The position numbers were made by a program, and so were the translations under genes. 7,056 bases of DNA from Nitrospirae bacterium CG2_30_53_67 (lineage in GTDB: Bacteria; CG2-30-53-67), in NCBI GenBank assembly GCA_001873285.1, contig MNYV01000009.1, positions 1-7,056 on the forward strand. Direction: 5' to 3'. The stretch's first letter is position 1. Each line of letters starts with the position of its first letter. Below are positions 1-6,850 of the stretch, one piece after another. The notes beneath the pieces are model-generated. The model did no database searches. It saw only the letters and a program-made list of their open reading frames with translations, and was not told the DNA's origin.

Positions 1-231
1 TGTTGGAGCACAAAAGTCGTGATTGCCCTGATTGTCACCCCGGAAGGCTTTCCTCCGGCCTATGAGGTCATGCCGGGCAACACCAGTGACAAGACGACCC
101 TCTCCGATTTCCCAAGCAAGATCGAGGAGCAATACGGGAAATTCGACCGTGTCTGGGTCATGGACCGAGGCATCCCGACCGAAGAGACTCTCGGAAAGAT
201 GCGAAGCTCCAAGACCCCCATTCATTTTTTG
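1..231 (+). pseudogene. transposase fragment, IS1634/IS4-like DDE family (remnant)
   Basis: This is an internal piece of a DDE transposase, the enzyme that cuts and joins insertion sequence ends. The frame is open from base 1. It reads VVIALIVTPEGFP, then YEVMPGNTSDKTTL and VWVMDRGIPTEETL, wording I recognise from IS1634-type and related IS4-superfamily transposases. The aspartate in MDRG probably corresponds to the second catalytic acid. Family resemblance stops near PIHFL at about base 231, although the frame stays open to a stop at 307-309. The downstream catalytic glutamate region is therefore missing. At the left edge the residues before VVIAL (CWSTK) are shorter than the charged stretch I expect there, which may mean a small internal deletion, but the window edge prevents a judgement. 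No intact terminal inverted repeat or target duplication is visible. The element cannot be active. Confidence 0.8.
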
Positions 232-461
232 AGAATTTATTTTCCTCTTAATTTCTTCTTGGAAACACCGCAAGCGGATAGTCTTTTATCATCGAGACTT
301 CAAATCTGAAACCGTACAGAATGGCATCTGTCTGCCCAGACACCTGGCTGCAGGATTCTTATTTCTTAAAAAACAGCGAAAAAACTGGAAAACCACTTTT
401 TTCTGAGATACAATTTGAAACCTTTACCGGATGTATAACTTTATGGGCAAAACCTCTTTCG
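232..461. other. AT-rich intergenic stretch after the transposase remnant
   Basis: This stretch is richer in A and T than its surroundings and holds no convincing gene. An open frame continues through it from 321 into the membrane protein gene, but its residues do not look like protein until 462. A short perfect inverted repeat sits at 329-342 (TGTCTG, two bases, CAGACA). It lies about 44 bases upstream of a candidate promoter and could be an operator or chance. Confidence 0.5.
386..414 (+). promoter_or_regulatory. candidate sigma-70 promoter for the small membrane protein gene
   Basis: The -35 candidate TGGAAA (386-391) and -10 candidate TACAAT (409-414, five of six consensus bases) are separated by 17 bases. 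They would start transcription near 421, about 40 bases ahead of the start codon at 462. This rests on consensus matching only. Confidence 0.4.
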
Positions 462-779
462 ATGAAACGGTTTATTTATAAAACAGAAGTTACCGTAGGA
501 TTAATCGTAGGGGCGATCCTGACCCTGGCCATCTCCGGTTCAATCGATCTCTTTCTCCCTCTCAAATCCGGGGGGTGGTCAGAGGCCGTCCGGAAGAGCA
601 TCCATGCCTTTCTCGGCCCTCCATGGGAGAATCTTCTCCCCGTTCAAATCGCCTTCGGCGCCATAGCAATCTTCATCATCACCGGCCTGGGCGCCCTGAT
701 CGGGGCCTTGTTCGCTTTAATGCTCTCAGGATTTTTCAGGAAGATGTTCCATCTATTGGAGAAACACGAAGATGAATAA
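462..779 (+). CDS. small two-helix membrane protein of unknown function
   Basis: I do not recognise a named family. The 105-residue product has two hydrophobic segments, at about residues 9-32 (TVGLIVGAILTLAISGSIDL) and 60-90 (QIAFGAIAIFIITGLGALIG and onward). They are joined by a polar loop containing GGWSEAVRKSIHAFLGPPW. The tail is basic then acidic (FFRKMFHLLEKHEDE). Glycines spaced through both helices suggest close helix packing. It is probably an inner-membrane protein with both ends on the same side. I chose ATG 462 because the protein-like sequence begins there. The same frame is open back to 321, but the upstream residues look like untranslated DNA. No strong Shine-Dalgarno sequence precedes 462, so the start is not certain. 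The gene stands alone, facing the methyltransferase gene tail to tail. Confidence 0.65.
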   Translation: MKRFIYKTEVTVGLIVGAILTLAISGSIDLFLPLKSGGWSEAVRKSIHAFLGPPWENLLPVQIAFGAIAIFIITGLGALIGALFALMLSGFFRKMFHLLEKHEDE

Positions 780-849
780 ATGCCCAGGCGGCAGCTTATA
801 TCACGTCTGATTCCGAGCCATGGGGTTCGGTATCATGACCGCCTATCTT

Positions 850-866
850 AGGCCCTTACGGGGCCT
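850..866 (-). terminator. weak hairpin at the end of the methyltransferase gene
   Basis: A perfect six-base stem (AGGCCC with GGGCCT, loop of five) spans the stop codon of the leftward methyltransferase gene. It lies between two convergent genes and could end transcription from either side. Neither side has a clear T run, so it may be only a processing or stabilising hairpin. Confidence 0.35.
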
Positions 867-1599
867 TCCTGCCGGGATGCACCAGGGGAACGAAGCGGAC
901 CGGGAGGAGGGTTTCTCTCTCTGTTCCGGTCGGCGTCTTGGTGATCCGGATCAGGTACTGGATGAAATCCGAGCCGCCCACTGGGATGCAGAGCCGTCCC
1001 CCCACTTTGAGCTGGTCGATGAGCGGCTGAGGGATCTCCCCGGCAGCGGCCGTGACCATGATCGCGTCGAAGGGCGCCTTGTCCGGCCAACCCAGGTAAC
1101 CGTCGCCGATACGACAGGTGATGTTCCTGTATCCCAATTCCTCAAGCCGGCTCCTTGCCTTTTCACCCAGATCCGGGATCAACTCGATGGTATAGACCTC
1201 CCGCACGATCTCAGCAAGCACTGCGGCCTGGTACCCCGAACCGGTCCCCACCTCAAGGACCCGGTCATCAGGGGACAGTTCCAGGACCTCGGTCATGAAG
1301 GCCACGATGTAGGGCTGGGAGATGGTCTGTCCCATCCCGATGGGGAGCGGTCCATCTGCGTAAGCAAGATACCGATAGGCCGGAGACACGAAGAGATGTC
1401 TCGGGACATTGGACATGGCCCTGAGGACCCTCTCGTCCCTGATCCCGCTGCCGAGGATCTGCTCCTGCACCATCCTTTTTCTGGCCTCGGCATACTCCCC
1501 GGATAGGCCATGTCTCTTGATCTTCTGGTTGATGGGCGACCCGCCCAAGCCGGCAAAAAGGAAGAAAAAAAATAGAGGGAAAAAACCCAGATACCTCAT
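856..1599 (-). CDS. pcm: protein-L-isoaspartate O-methyltransferase with N-terminal signal/anchor
   Basis: The enzyme transfers a methyl group from S-adenosylmethionine to isoaspartyl residues in aged proteins, starting their repair. The 247-residue sequence shows the family landmarks in order: RMVQEQI (42-48), GIRDERVLRAM (52-62), the substrate-side motif QTISQPYIVA (91-100), SAM motif I VLEVGTGSGYQAA (114-126), VYTIEL (135-140), GDG (165-167), FDAIMVTAA (177-185) and LKVGGRLCIPVG (197-208). It ends with the usual VRFVPLV. Unusually, about 40 residues precede the normal family start, beginning with a very hydrophobic segment (MRYLGFFPLFFFFLFAGLGG). This looks like a signal peptide or an uncleaved membrane anchor without a lipobox cysteine. 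ATG 1599 is supported by GGAAGGGGGG seven bases upstream. The internal Met43 has no properly spaced ribosome site. Neighbouring genes suggest no shared pathway. Confidence 0.93.
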   Translation of the reverse strand: MRYLGFFPLFFFFLFAGLGGSPINQKIKRHGLSGEYAEARKRMVQEQILGSGIRDERVLRAMSNVPRHLFVSPAYRYLAYADGPLPIGMGQTISQPYIVAFMTEVLELSPDDRVLEVGTGSGYQAAVLAEIVREVYTIELIPDLGEKARSRLEELGYRNITCRIGDGYLGWPDKAPFDAIMVTAAAGEIPQPLIDQLKVGGRLCIPVGGSDFIQYLIRITKTPTGTERETLLPVRFVPLVHPGRKAP

Positions 1600-1635
1600 A
1601 ACGATTCCCCCCTTCCGTTATCTTGTATCATAATG

Positions 1636-1664
1636 AATTTACCGCAGAAATGCGGGGATGGCAA
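1636..1664 (-). promoter_or_regulatory. candidate sigma-70 promoter of the methyltransferase gene, with a palindrome in the spacer
   Basis: On the minus strand, TTGCCA (1664-1659) and TAAATT (1641-1636) are spaced by 17 bases. They place the transcript start near 1629, about 30 bases ahead of the ATG at 1599. The spacer contains a perfect five-base inverted repeat with a GAAA loop (1642-1655), a possible operator. An alternative -10, TATGAT (1632-1627), lacks a matching -35. Confidence 0.5.
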
Positions 1665-1677
1665 GGAGGAGAGAAGG

Positions 1678-1711
1678 GGTCGGACCCTCTGAACAGGGCC
1701 CGACCTTTTTT
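1678..1711 (+). terminator. rho-independent terminator hairpin; T run on the plus strand
   Basis: GGTCGG (1678-1683) pairs with CCGACC (1700-1705). After one mismatch, CCCT (1685-1688) pairs with AGGG (1695-1698), leaving a six-base loop. Six T residues follow at 1706-1711. The form is textbook for rightward transcripts, yet no rightward gene lies just upstream. In the leftward direction it follows the PEP-CTERM pseudogene, where it has only a C/T-rich tail, so it may also end that transcript. Confidence 0.7.
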
Positions 1712-1723
1712 GATTGACTTGAT

Positions 1724-2445
1724 TTAGGATAACGAGCGTTTGCGTGCGAGGCCGATCAGCCCGATAAGCCCGCTCCTGATCAGGAAGAGAGACGAGGGCT
1801 CGGGCACCGGAGTCATCACCTGCGATCTGAAACGCTCCATACCGGTGGTGCTTCCCGAATAGCCAGCCAGTGAGCCGCCGGGCGCGCCGACGAAATCAAT
1901 CCGATAGGTGATGTCGAAGAAACTATCTACAGCCCAGTTGCCGCCCGTCTGTGTCAGGGTGTTGTGGCCGGGACTCGGCATGCCGAAACCTGTTCCACCA
2001 CTGATCCGCAATAAGTCAAAGTCGGGATCGCCGAGAATCTGGCCTTGCAAATATGTTGCGTCGCTGTTAAACGATTGTACAGCCAGACCGGGTGTGCGGG
2101 GGTCGTTATGTACCACCATGAACATGGGGATGGTGAGTATGGTGCTGAACCCGGACAGGCTGCCCGTTCCGGTCAGCGAGAGCGATAACATTTCCGTGTG
2201 GCATCCGGTTGCAGGGTGGTGGGCAGGCGCCAGCCACTGAACCCGCCCACGGTCAGGCCTGACGCCCAAGCGTTGGCTTGTGACCAGTCCATGAAGCCGT
2301 TAGCGTTGGCATTCGCCAGCCAGGTAATGTTGAGGTCGGTGTCGTAGACGGCCAGGCCGCCCAGGCGCGAAACCAGCGCTGCATTGGCCGCGCCCGAAAC
2401 CCCCAGAATGATAATAATTAACAGTACTTGAACGCGTTTAATCAT
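1724..2445 (-). pseudogene. PEP-CTERM secreted protein gene, frameshifted and apparently chimeric
   Basis: Intact relatives are exported proteins whose C-terminal PEP-CTERM tail is processed by an exosortase at the inner membrane. Here two frames are needed. The first, 2445 down to a stop at 2173, encodes a signal peptide (residues 1-22, ending SGAANA) and the start of a DUF1566-like domain with LAVYDTDLNITWL and GWRLPTTLQPD. Around 2196-2204 the sense passes to another frame, which runs TEMLSLSLTGTG, DPDFDLLRIS, MPSPGHNTL and NWAVDSFFDITYRIDFVGAP. It ends in VPEPSSLFLIRSGLIGLIGL and a basic RKR end, with its stop at 1724-1726. The DUF1566 part stops abruptly where it normally continues for well over a hundred residues, and what follows resembles a different secreted family. 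I therefore infer a deletion that joined two PEP-CTERM genes out of frame. An arginine inside the C-terminal helix is also atypical. The start is secure: AGGAGG (2458-2453) lies seven bases before the ATG. A sequencing error alone would explain the frame change but not the domain change. Confidence 0.75.
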
Positions 2446-2470
2446 GACTTTTCCTCCTATTGGCTTTTAA

Positions 2471-2510
2471 TCCGGCGTGAATCATAGCCCATCTATGATT
2501 GTCTGCCGGA
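2471..2510 (-). promoter_or_regulatory. composite hairpin in the leader of the PEP-CTERM pseudogene
   Basis: TCCGGC (2471-2476) pairs with GCCGGA (2505-2510). Inside it AATCATAG (2480-2487) pairs with CTATGATT (2493-2500) around a five-base loop. The internal loop is three against four bases. All 14 pairs are perfect. It ends 12 bases upstream of the AGGAGG ribosome site, so it could act as an RNA leader structure or, as DNA, as a paired operator. Confidence 0.55.
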
Positions 2511-2561
2511 TGACATATTCTCCTTACATATCCGGATGTTGGGCAACCCTTTCGCCGGATG
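2506..2561. repeat. three direct copies of CCGGATG
   Basis: CCGGATG occurs at 2506-2512, 2532-2538 and 2555-2561, with start-to-start spacing of 26 and 23 bases. A related inverted copy (ATCCGGC, 2470-2476) lies just to the left. Short repeats at spacings of a little over two helical turns upstream of a gene suggest protein binding sites. Confidence 0.45.
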
Positions 2562-2606
2562 CCCCTCTATAGGATTGCCTGATTAAAACAAGTAACCTTT
2601 CCGCTA

Positions 2607-2638
2607 TGATCAAAAAGATTATTCTGATCAAATAGATT
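2607..2638. repeat. pair of 14-base direct repeats upstream of the atp promoter
   Basis: TGATCAAAAAGATT (2607-2620) and TGATCAAATAGATT (2625-2638) match at 13 of 14 positions with a period of 18 bases. They lie 64 to 95 bases upstream of the main atp -35 element. They could be activator or repressor sites, or a small local duplication. Confidence 0.5.
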
Positions 2639-2649
2639 GCCTATTTTAA

Positions 2650-2658
2650 TGGTATAGT
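2650..2658 (+). promoter_or_regulatory. possible second promoter (extended -10) upstream of the atp operon
   Basis: TGG directly before TATAGT (2653-2658, five of six consensus bases) fits an extended -10 element. No matching -35 sequence is present, so this is a weak call. Confidence 0.3.
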
Positions 2659-2701
2659 GGTTTTTTGCGGGCAAAAGTCACAAATTTTATGTTTAAAGCG
2701 C

Positions 2702-2730
2702 TTGACAATGAGTTTAGGATATGCTAATTT
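2702..2730 (+). promoter_or_regulatory. main sigma-70 promoter of the ATP synthase operon
   Basis: A perfect -35 element TTGACA (2702-2707) is followed after 17 bases by TAATTT (2725-2730), preceded by TGC, an extended -10 arrangement. The -10 hexamer itself matches consensus at only three positions. Transcription would start near 2737, giving a leader of about 60 bases before the GTG at 2799. Confidence 0.6.
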
Positions 2731-2745
2731 CTCCATACTTTATAA

Positions 2746-2774
2746 GATATGTCCCTTGTCAAGGGGCGCATATC
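2746..2774 (+). promoter_or_regulatory. hairpin in the atp operon leader
   Basis: GATATG (2746-2751) pairs with CATATC (2769-2774), and CCCTT (2753-2757) pairs with AAGGG (2761-2765) around a GTC loop. One base faces three in the internal loop. The hairpin ends eight bases before the GAGGAGGG ribosome site (2783-2790). It has no T run, so it is not a terminator. It could affect message stability or ribosome access. Confidence 0.5.
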
Positions 2775-2798
2775 GTGATTTAGAGGAGGGAAGAAAGC

Positions 2799-3227
2799 GT
2801 GCTCGGGCTTTCTCTATATCAGATACTTCCAGCCGTATTCCTCATCTTATTTCTCATGTGGATTCTGAACCTTCTTTTGTACCGCCCCATGCTGAAAAAC
2901 ATGGATCAGCGCAAGGAGATCATTGATGGGGCCGTCCGGGATGCAAAACATGCCGACCAGAAGTTGAAACAATTGCAGGAGGAATACGAGCAGGCCCTTC
3001 AGCAGGCCAGGAGGGATGCCAAGAACATATATAACAAGATTCACGAGGAGGCTTCCGCCGAAGAAAAGGAGATCCTGCAACAGGCCCGATTGAAGGCTGA
3101 AAAACTCATGGCAAAGGCCATGACCGACCTGGAAAAGGATTTCGACTCTGCAAAAGAAGAGCTTCGGTCCTATGTAGAATCCTTATCCCGCGAGATATGC
3201 GTGAAGATCTTGGGAAGGGCTTTGTGA
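2799..3227 (+). CDS. atpF': F-type ATP synthase subunit b' (peripheral stalk)
   Basis: This 142-residue protein is one of two b-type subunits that would form a heterodimeric stator. The stator holds the catalytic head against the membrane sector while the rotor turns. Residues 6-29 form one membrane helix (YQILPAVFLILFLMWILNLL), followed by YRPML and a long charged coiled coil from about residue 33 to 125. The coil is rich in K, E, Q and A with no prolines, as expected for b. The C-terminal SLSREICVKILGRAL is the end that contacts delta. The start is GTG 2799, eight bases after GAGGAGGG. It is the first gene of the operon. Having b' first, followed by a longer b with an N-terminal extension, is an arrangement I associate with Geobacter-like and related bacteria, and also in broad terms with cyanobacteria. 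Confidence 0.9.
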   Translation: MLGLSLYQILPAVFLILFLMWILNLLLYRPMLKNMDQRKEIIDGAVRDAKHADQKLKQLQEEYEQALQQARRDAKNIYNKIHEEASAEEKEILQQARLKAEKLMAKAMTDLEKDFDSAKEELRSYVESLSREICVKILGRAL

Positions 3228-3844
3228 TGATCGTTTTAAAATCTACTGCATCTGGACATTCCATGTTCAGGAGGGTACAGAACATCCTTCTTCCGATCTT
3301 GCTTCTGCTGGCGGTTTCCGGTTTGGCGGCAGCTTCGGGAGGAGAGGGAGGCCATGAGGAATTCCCATCCATCTTCTCTACGGCTATGCTCTGGCGGGTC
3401 ATCAACTTTGCAGTGCTTTTTGGTTTTCTTTATAAGGTGACGTCCGGCCCTGTCCGCAATTTCATGGCCGCCCGCAGCGGGCAGATCCAGTCCGCTCTGG
3501 AACAAGCCAAGCAAAGCAAGGAGGATGCCGAGGCGAGGTACAAAGAAATCACAGGGCGTCTGGCGGGCCGGGACCAGGAATTTGAAGAGATCCGCAGAAC
3601 CGCTGTCGCCAATGCAGAAAAACTCAAGGAGCGCATCATGGAGGAGGCGCATGAAAAGGTGAATAAAATAGAAGAGAAGGCCAGAGAGTCCATCCGGCAG
3701 GAGATCAAGAAAGCAAAAGAAAGCCTGAAGCAGGAAGCGGTGGATCTGGCCCTGAAACTTTCCGAAGAGAGGCTTTTAAAAGAGATCTCATCGAGCGATC
3801 ATAAACGATTTGTTGCCTCGTATTTAAACGAGATGAAGGGTTAA
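3227..3844 (+). CDS. atpF: F-type ATP synthase subunit b (peripheral stalk)
   Basis: This is the second stator subunit, partner of b'. From ATG 3227 the product has 205 residues. Residues 13-36 (MFRRVQNILLPILLLLAVSG, then LAAA) look like a signal peptide. A short Gly/Glu/His linker follows, then the true membrane anchor at about 53-72 (TAMLWRVINFAVLFGFLYKV). The rest is a long coiled coil with repeated charged heptads (for example EQAKQSKEDAEARYKEITGR), ending SSSDHKRFVASYLNEMKG. The start codon overlaps the stop of b' by one base (TGATG), suggesting coupled translation, with GGGAAGGG just upstream. ATG 3263 would give 193 residues beginning exactly at MFRR, so either start is possible. A cleavable-looking leader before the anchor also occurs in Geobacter-type b subunits. 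Confidence 0.9.
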   Translation: MIVLKSTASGHSMFRRVQNILLPILLLLAVSGLAAASGGEGGHEEFPSIFSTAMLWRVINFAVLFGFLYKVTSGPVRNFMAARSGQIQSALEQAKQSKEDAEARYKEITGRLAGRDQEFEEIRRTAVANAEKLKERIMEEAHEKVNKIEEKARESIRQEIKKAKESLKQEAVDLALKLSEERLLKEISSSDHKRFVASYLNEMKG

Positions 3845-3850
3845 GGAGGA
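3843..3850 (+). promoter_or_regulatory. ribosome binding site that fixes the TTG start of atpH
   Basis: AAGGAGGA overlaps the stop codon of the b gene and lies nine bases before the TTG at 3860. No ATG in this frame lies near the expected N-terminus, and the nearby GTG at 3864 is in another frame. This site is therefore the main support for the TTG start. Confidence 0.75.
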
Positions 3851-3859
3851 TCGGTTCTC

Positions 3860-4402
3860 TTGAGTGACGCAGTCGTTTGCAGAAGATACGCCAAGGCCCT
3901 GGCCGACCTCGCGGTCGAGGAAGGGTCGGTCGATCAGATGGTGCAAAACCTCGGTAAAACCGTCCGGATGATCGTTGAGAACAGAAAATTAAAGAACTTC
4001 CTGTTTAACCCGGTATCTAAGAAGGAGAACAAACAGAAGCTTATAGACGAGGTTTCCGCTGAATTGAAAATCAGCGGGCTTCTTAAAAAGTTTTTGAACC
4101 TTCTGGCCAGGAACGACCGGCTTCCTCAGATCGAGGGAATCTATAGGGAACTTGTCCATTTTGCAGACCAGATCGGAAACCGGGCCGAGGCGGAGGTGAT
4201 GACGCCCGTTGCCCTTGCCGATGAAGACAAGGAGAGGCTCAGGTCCAAGTTGGAGGGTATGACGGGAAAGCATATCTATCTGAAGCTGAAGGAGGACCCC
4301 CGGTTGATCGGAGGGATCATTACCAGAATCGGAAGCGTGGTCTATGATGGAAGCATCAGGTCGCAAATGGCGAAACTTAAGGAACAAATTACAAAGGGGT
4401 AA
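3860..4402 (+). CDS. atpH: F-type ATP synthase subunit delta (OSCP homologue)
   Basis: Delta sits on top of the alpha/beta head and links it to the C-termini of the b subunits. The 180-residue length is normal for the family. The N-terminal helical domain begins SDAVVCRRYAKALADLAVEE, with the typical RRYAKAL. The middle has LKNFLFNPVSKKENKQKLID and FLNLLARNDRL. The C-terminal signature region DPRLIGGIITRIGSVVYDGS (about residues 145-164) is clear. Translation starts at TTG 3860. The gene lies 15 bases after b and 6 bases before alpha, so it is certainly co-transcribed. Confidence 0.95.
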   Translation: MSDAVVCRRYAKALADLAVEEGSVDQMVQNLGKTVRMIVENRKLKNFLFNPVSKKENKQKLIDEVSAELKISGLLKKFLNLLARNDRLPQIEGIYRELVHFADQIGNRAEAEVMTPVALADEDKERLRSKLEGMTGKHIYLKLKEDPRLIGGIITRIGSVVYDGSIRSQMAKLKEQITKG

Positions 4403-5917
<1,515 letters not shown>

Positions 5918-5932
5918 ATTTAAACTGAACAA

Positions 5933-5938
5933 GAGAGG
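5933..5938 (+). promoter_or_regulatory. unusually distant ribosome binding site of atpG
   Basis: GAGAGG is the best Shine-Dalgarno match ahead of atpG, but it ends 15 bases before the ATG at 5954. The usual spacing is five to nine. The nearer AAGA is poor. The canonical gamma N-terminus makes the start itself secure, so initiation may be weak or coupled to alpha. Confidence 0.45.
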
Positions 5939-5953
5939 AAAAATTCCTAAGAA

Positions 5954-6817
5954 ATGGCCAGTCTACGCGACATCCGGAGGCGGATCGCCTCCATTAAAAA
6001 TACACAGCAGATTACCAAGGCCATGAAGATGGTGGCTGCGGCCAAGATGAAGAAGGCCCAGGGCGCCATATTGTCGGCACGCCCCTATGCCAAGAAGATG
6101 CATACGGTTTTATCCAGTCTGGCCGCACGGACCGGCGAAGAGGCCCATCCGCTCCTCAGGGTTCGAGAGGAGGACCGGGTGGGGATGATTGTTCTGACCT
6201 CGGACCGGGGTCTCTGCGGCGGATTCAACACGGCCATCTGCCGTCAGGCCCTGCAATTTCTTAAAGAACAAAAGCAAAAGCAGAACCAGGTCACCCTGTA
6301 TGTGATCGGAAAGAAGGGGAGAAATTTTTTCAAGAGCCGGGGCATCAGCATGGACAAGGTCTTTGTGGACATCTCAGGAAAAGTCCAATATAAAGATGCC
6401 GCGGAAATTGCCGGTGAGATGGTCGGACAATTTGAGAAAGAAGATCTGGACGTCATCTATATCGTATATAACGAATTCAAGTCGGCGATCTCACAGAGGG
6501 TGGTCGTGGAACGCCTGCTGCCCGTGGAGCCGCTCGAGATCACTCCCGAAATGAATGCCGTTGAATATCTTTACGAACCCTCTGAGCAGGATGTCCTCAC
6601 CCATATCCTGCCGAAATATGTGGAGACTCAGGTCTTTCGCGCCTTCCTGGAATCTGAAGCCAGTGAGCAGGGCGCGCGCATGACCGCCATGGATTCCGCA
6701 ACCAACAATGCCAGAGATATGATCCGCCTCCTCACGCTCAATATGAATAAAGCAAGGCAGGCCCAGATCACCAAGGAGATCTCCGAAATTGTGGGAGGCG
6801 CAGAGGTGCTGAAATAA
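5954..6817 (+). CDS. atpG: F-type ATP synthase subunit gamma (rotor shaft)
   Basis: Gamma forms the central shaft that turns within the alpha/beta ring and couples proton flow to ATP synthesis. The 287 residues match the family's usual length. The N-terminal helix ASLRDIRRRIASIKNTQQIT and KAMKMVAAAKMKKAQ is canonical. So is the core motif LTSDRGLCGGFNTAI (about 82-96). The C-terminal helix carries ATNNARDMIRLLTLNMNKAR and then the gamma signature ITKEISEIVGGAEVL near the end. The gene lies 36 bases after alpha. It is normally followed at once by atpD (beta), but here at least 239 bases of repeat-rich DNA follow, and any atpD would begin beyond the window. Confidence 0.97.
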   Translation: MASLRDIRRRIASIKNTQQITKAMKMVAAAKMKKAQGAILSARPYAKKMHTVLSSLAARTGEEAHPLLRVREEDRVGMIVLTSDRGLCGGFNTAICRQALQFLKEQKQKQNQVTLYVIGKKGRNFFKSRGISMDKVFVDISGKVQYKDAAEIAGEMVGQFEKEDLDVIYIVYNEFKSAISQRVVVERLLPVEPLEITPEMNAVEYLYEPSEQDVLTHILPKYVETQVFRAFLESEASEQGARMTAMDSATNNARDMIRLLTLNMNKARQAQITKEISEIVGGAEVLK

Positions 6818-6850
6818 TTCAGGTTCATCTCCAAAAGAGTGGTTGAAATA

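Larger units (their letters stand above)
2446..2798. other. divergent control region between the PEP-CTERM pseudogene and the atp operon
   Basis: No gene is visible in these 353 bases. From left to right they hold the pseudogene's ribosome site (2453-2458), a composite hairpin (2471-2510), three direct copies of CCGGATG (2506-2561), a pair of 14-base direct repeats (2607-2638), an extended -10 candidate (2650-2658), the main rightward promoter (2702-2730), a leader hairpin (2746-2774) and the ribosome site of the first atp gene (2783-2790). I found no convincing sigma-54 (-24/-12) promoter or leftward sigma-70 promoter for the pseudogene. Confidence 0.7.

Noticed and set aside
820-1506. Rightward open frame of 228 codons across the methyltransferase gene
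   Set aside because: It lies antisense to a clear methyltransferase with all its motifs, has no family resemblance and no ribosome site.
1908-2240. Rightward open frame of 110 codons opposite the PEP-CTERM pseudogene
   Set aside because: It shows no recognisable motif. The minus strand carries the signal peptide and PEP-CTERM signals.
2173-2269. Programmed ribosomal frameshift joining the two PEP-CTERM frames
   Set aside because: No slippery heptamer or pause structure is visible at the switch, and the domain identity changes there, which points to deletion or damage.
2541-2564. Riboswitch of the cyclic di-GMP type on the minus strand upstream of the PEP-CTERM pseudogene
   Set aside because: A small stem (GGGCA with TGCCC) and a GAAA are present, but the conserved core of the known classes is not recognisable.
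6809-6822. Terminator at the end of atpG
   Set aside because: The CTGAA/TTCAG stem is only five pairs, AT-rich and without a T run, so it is too weak to call.
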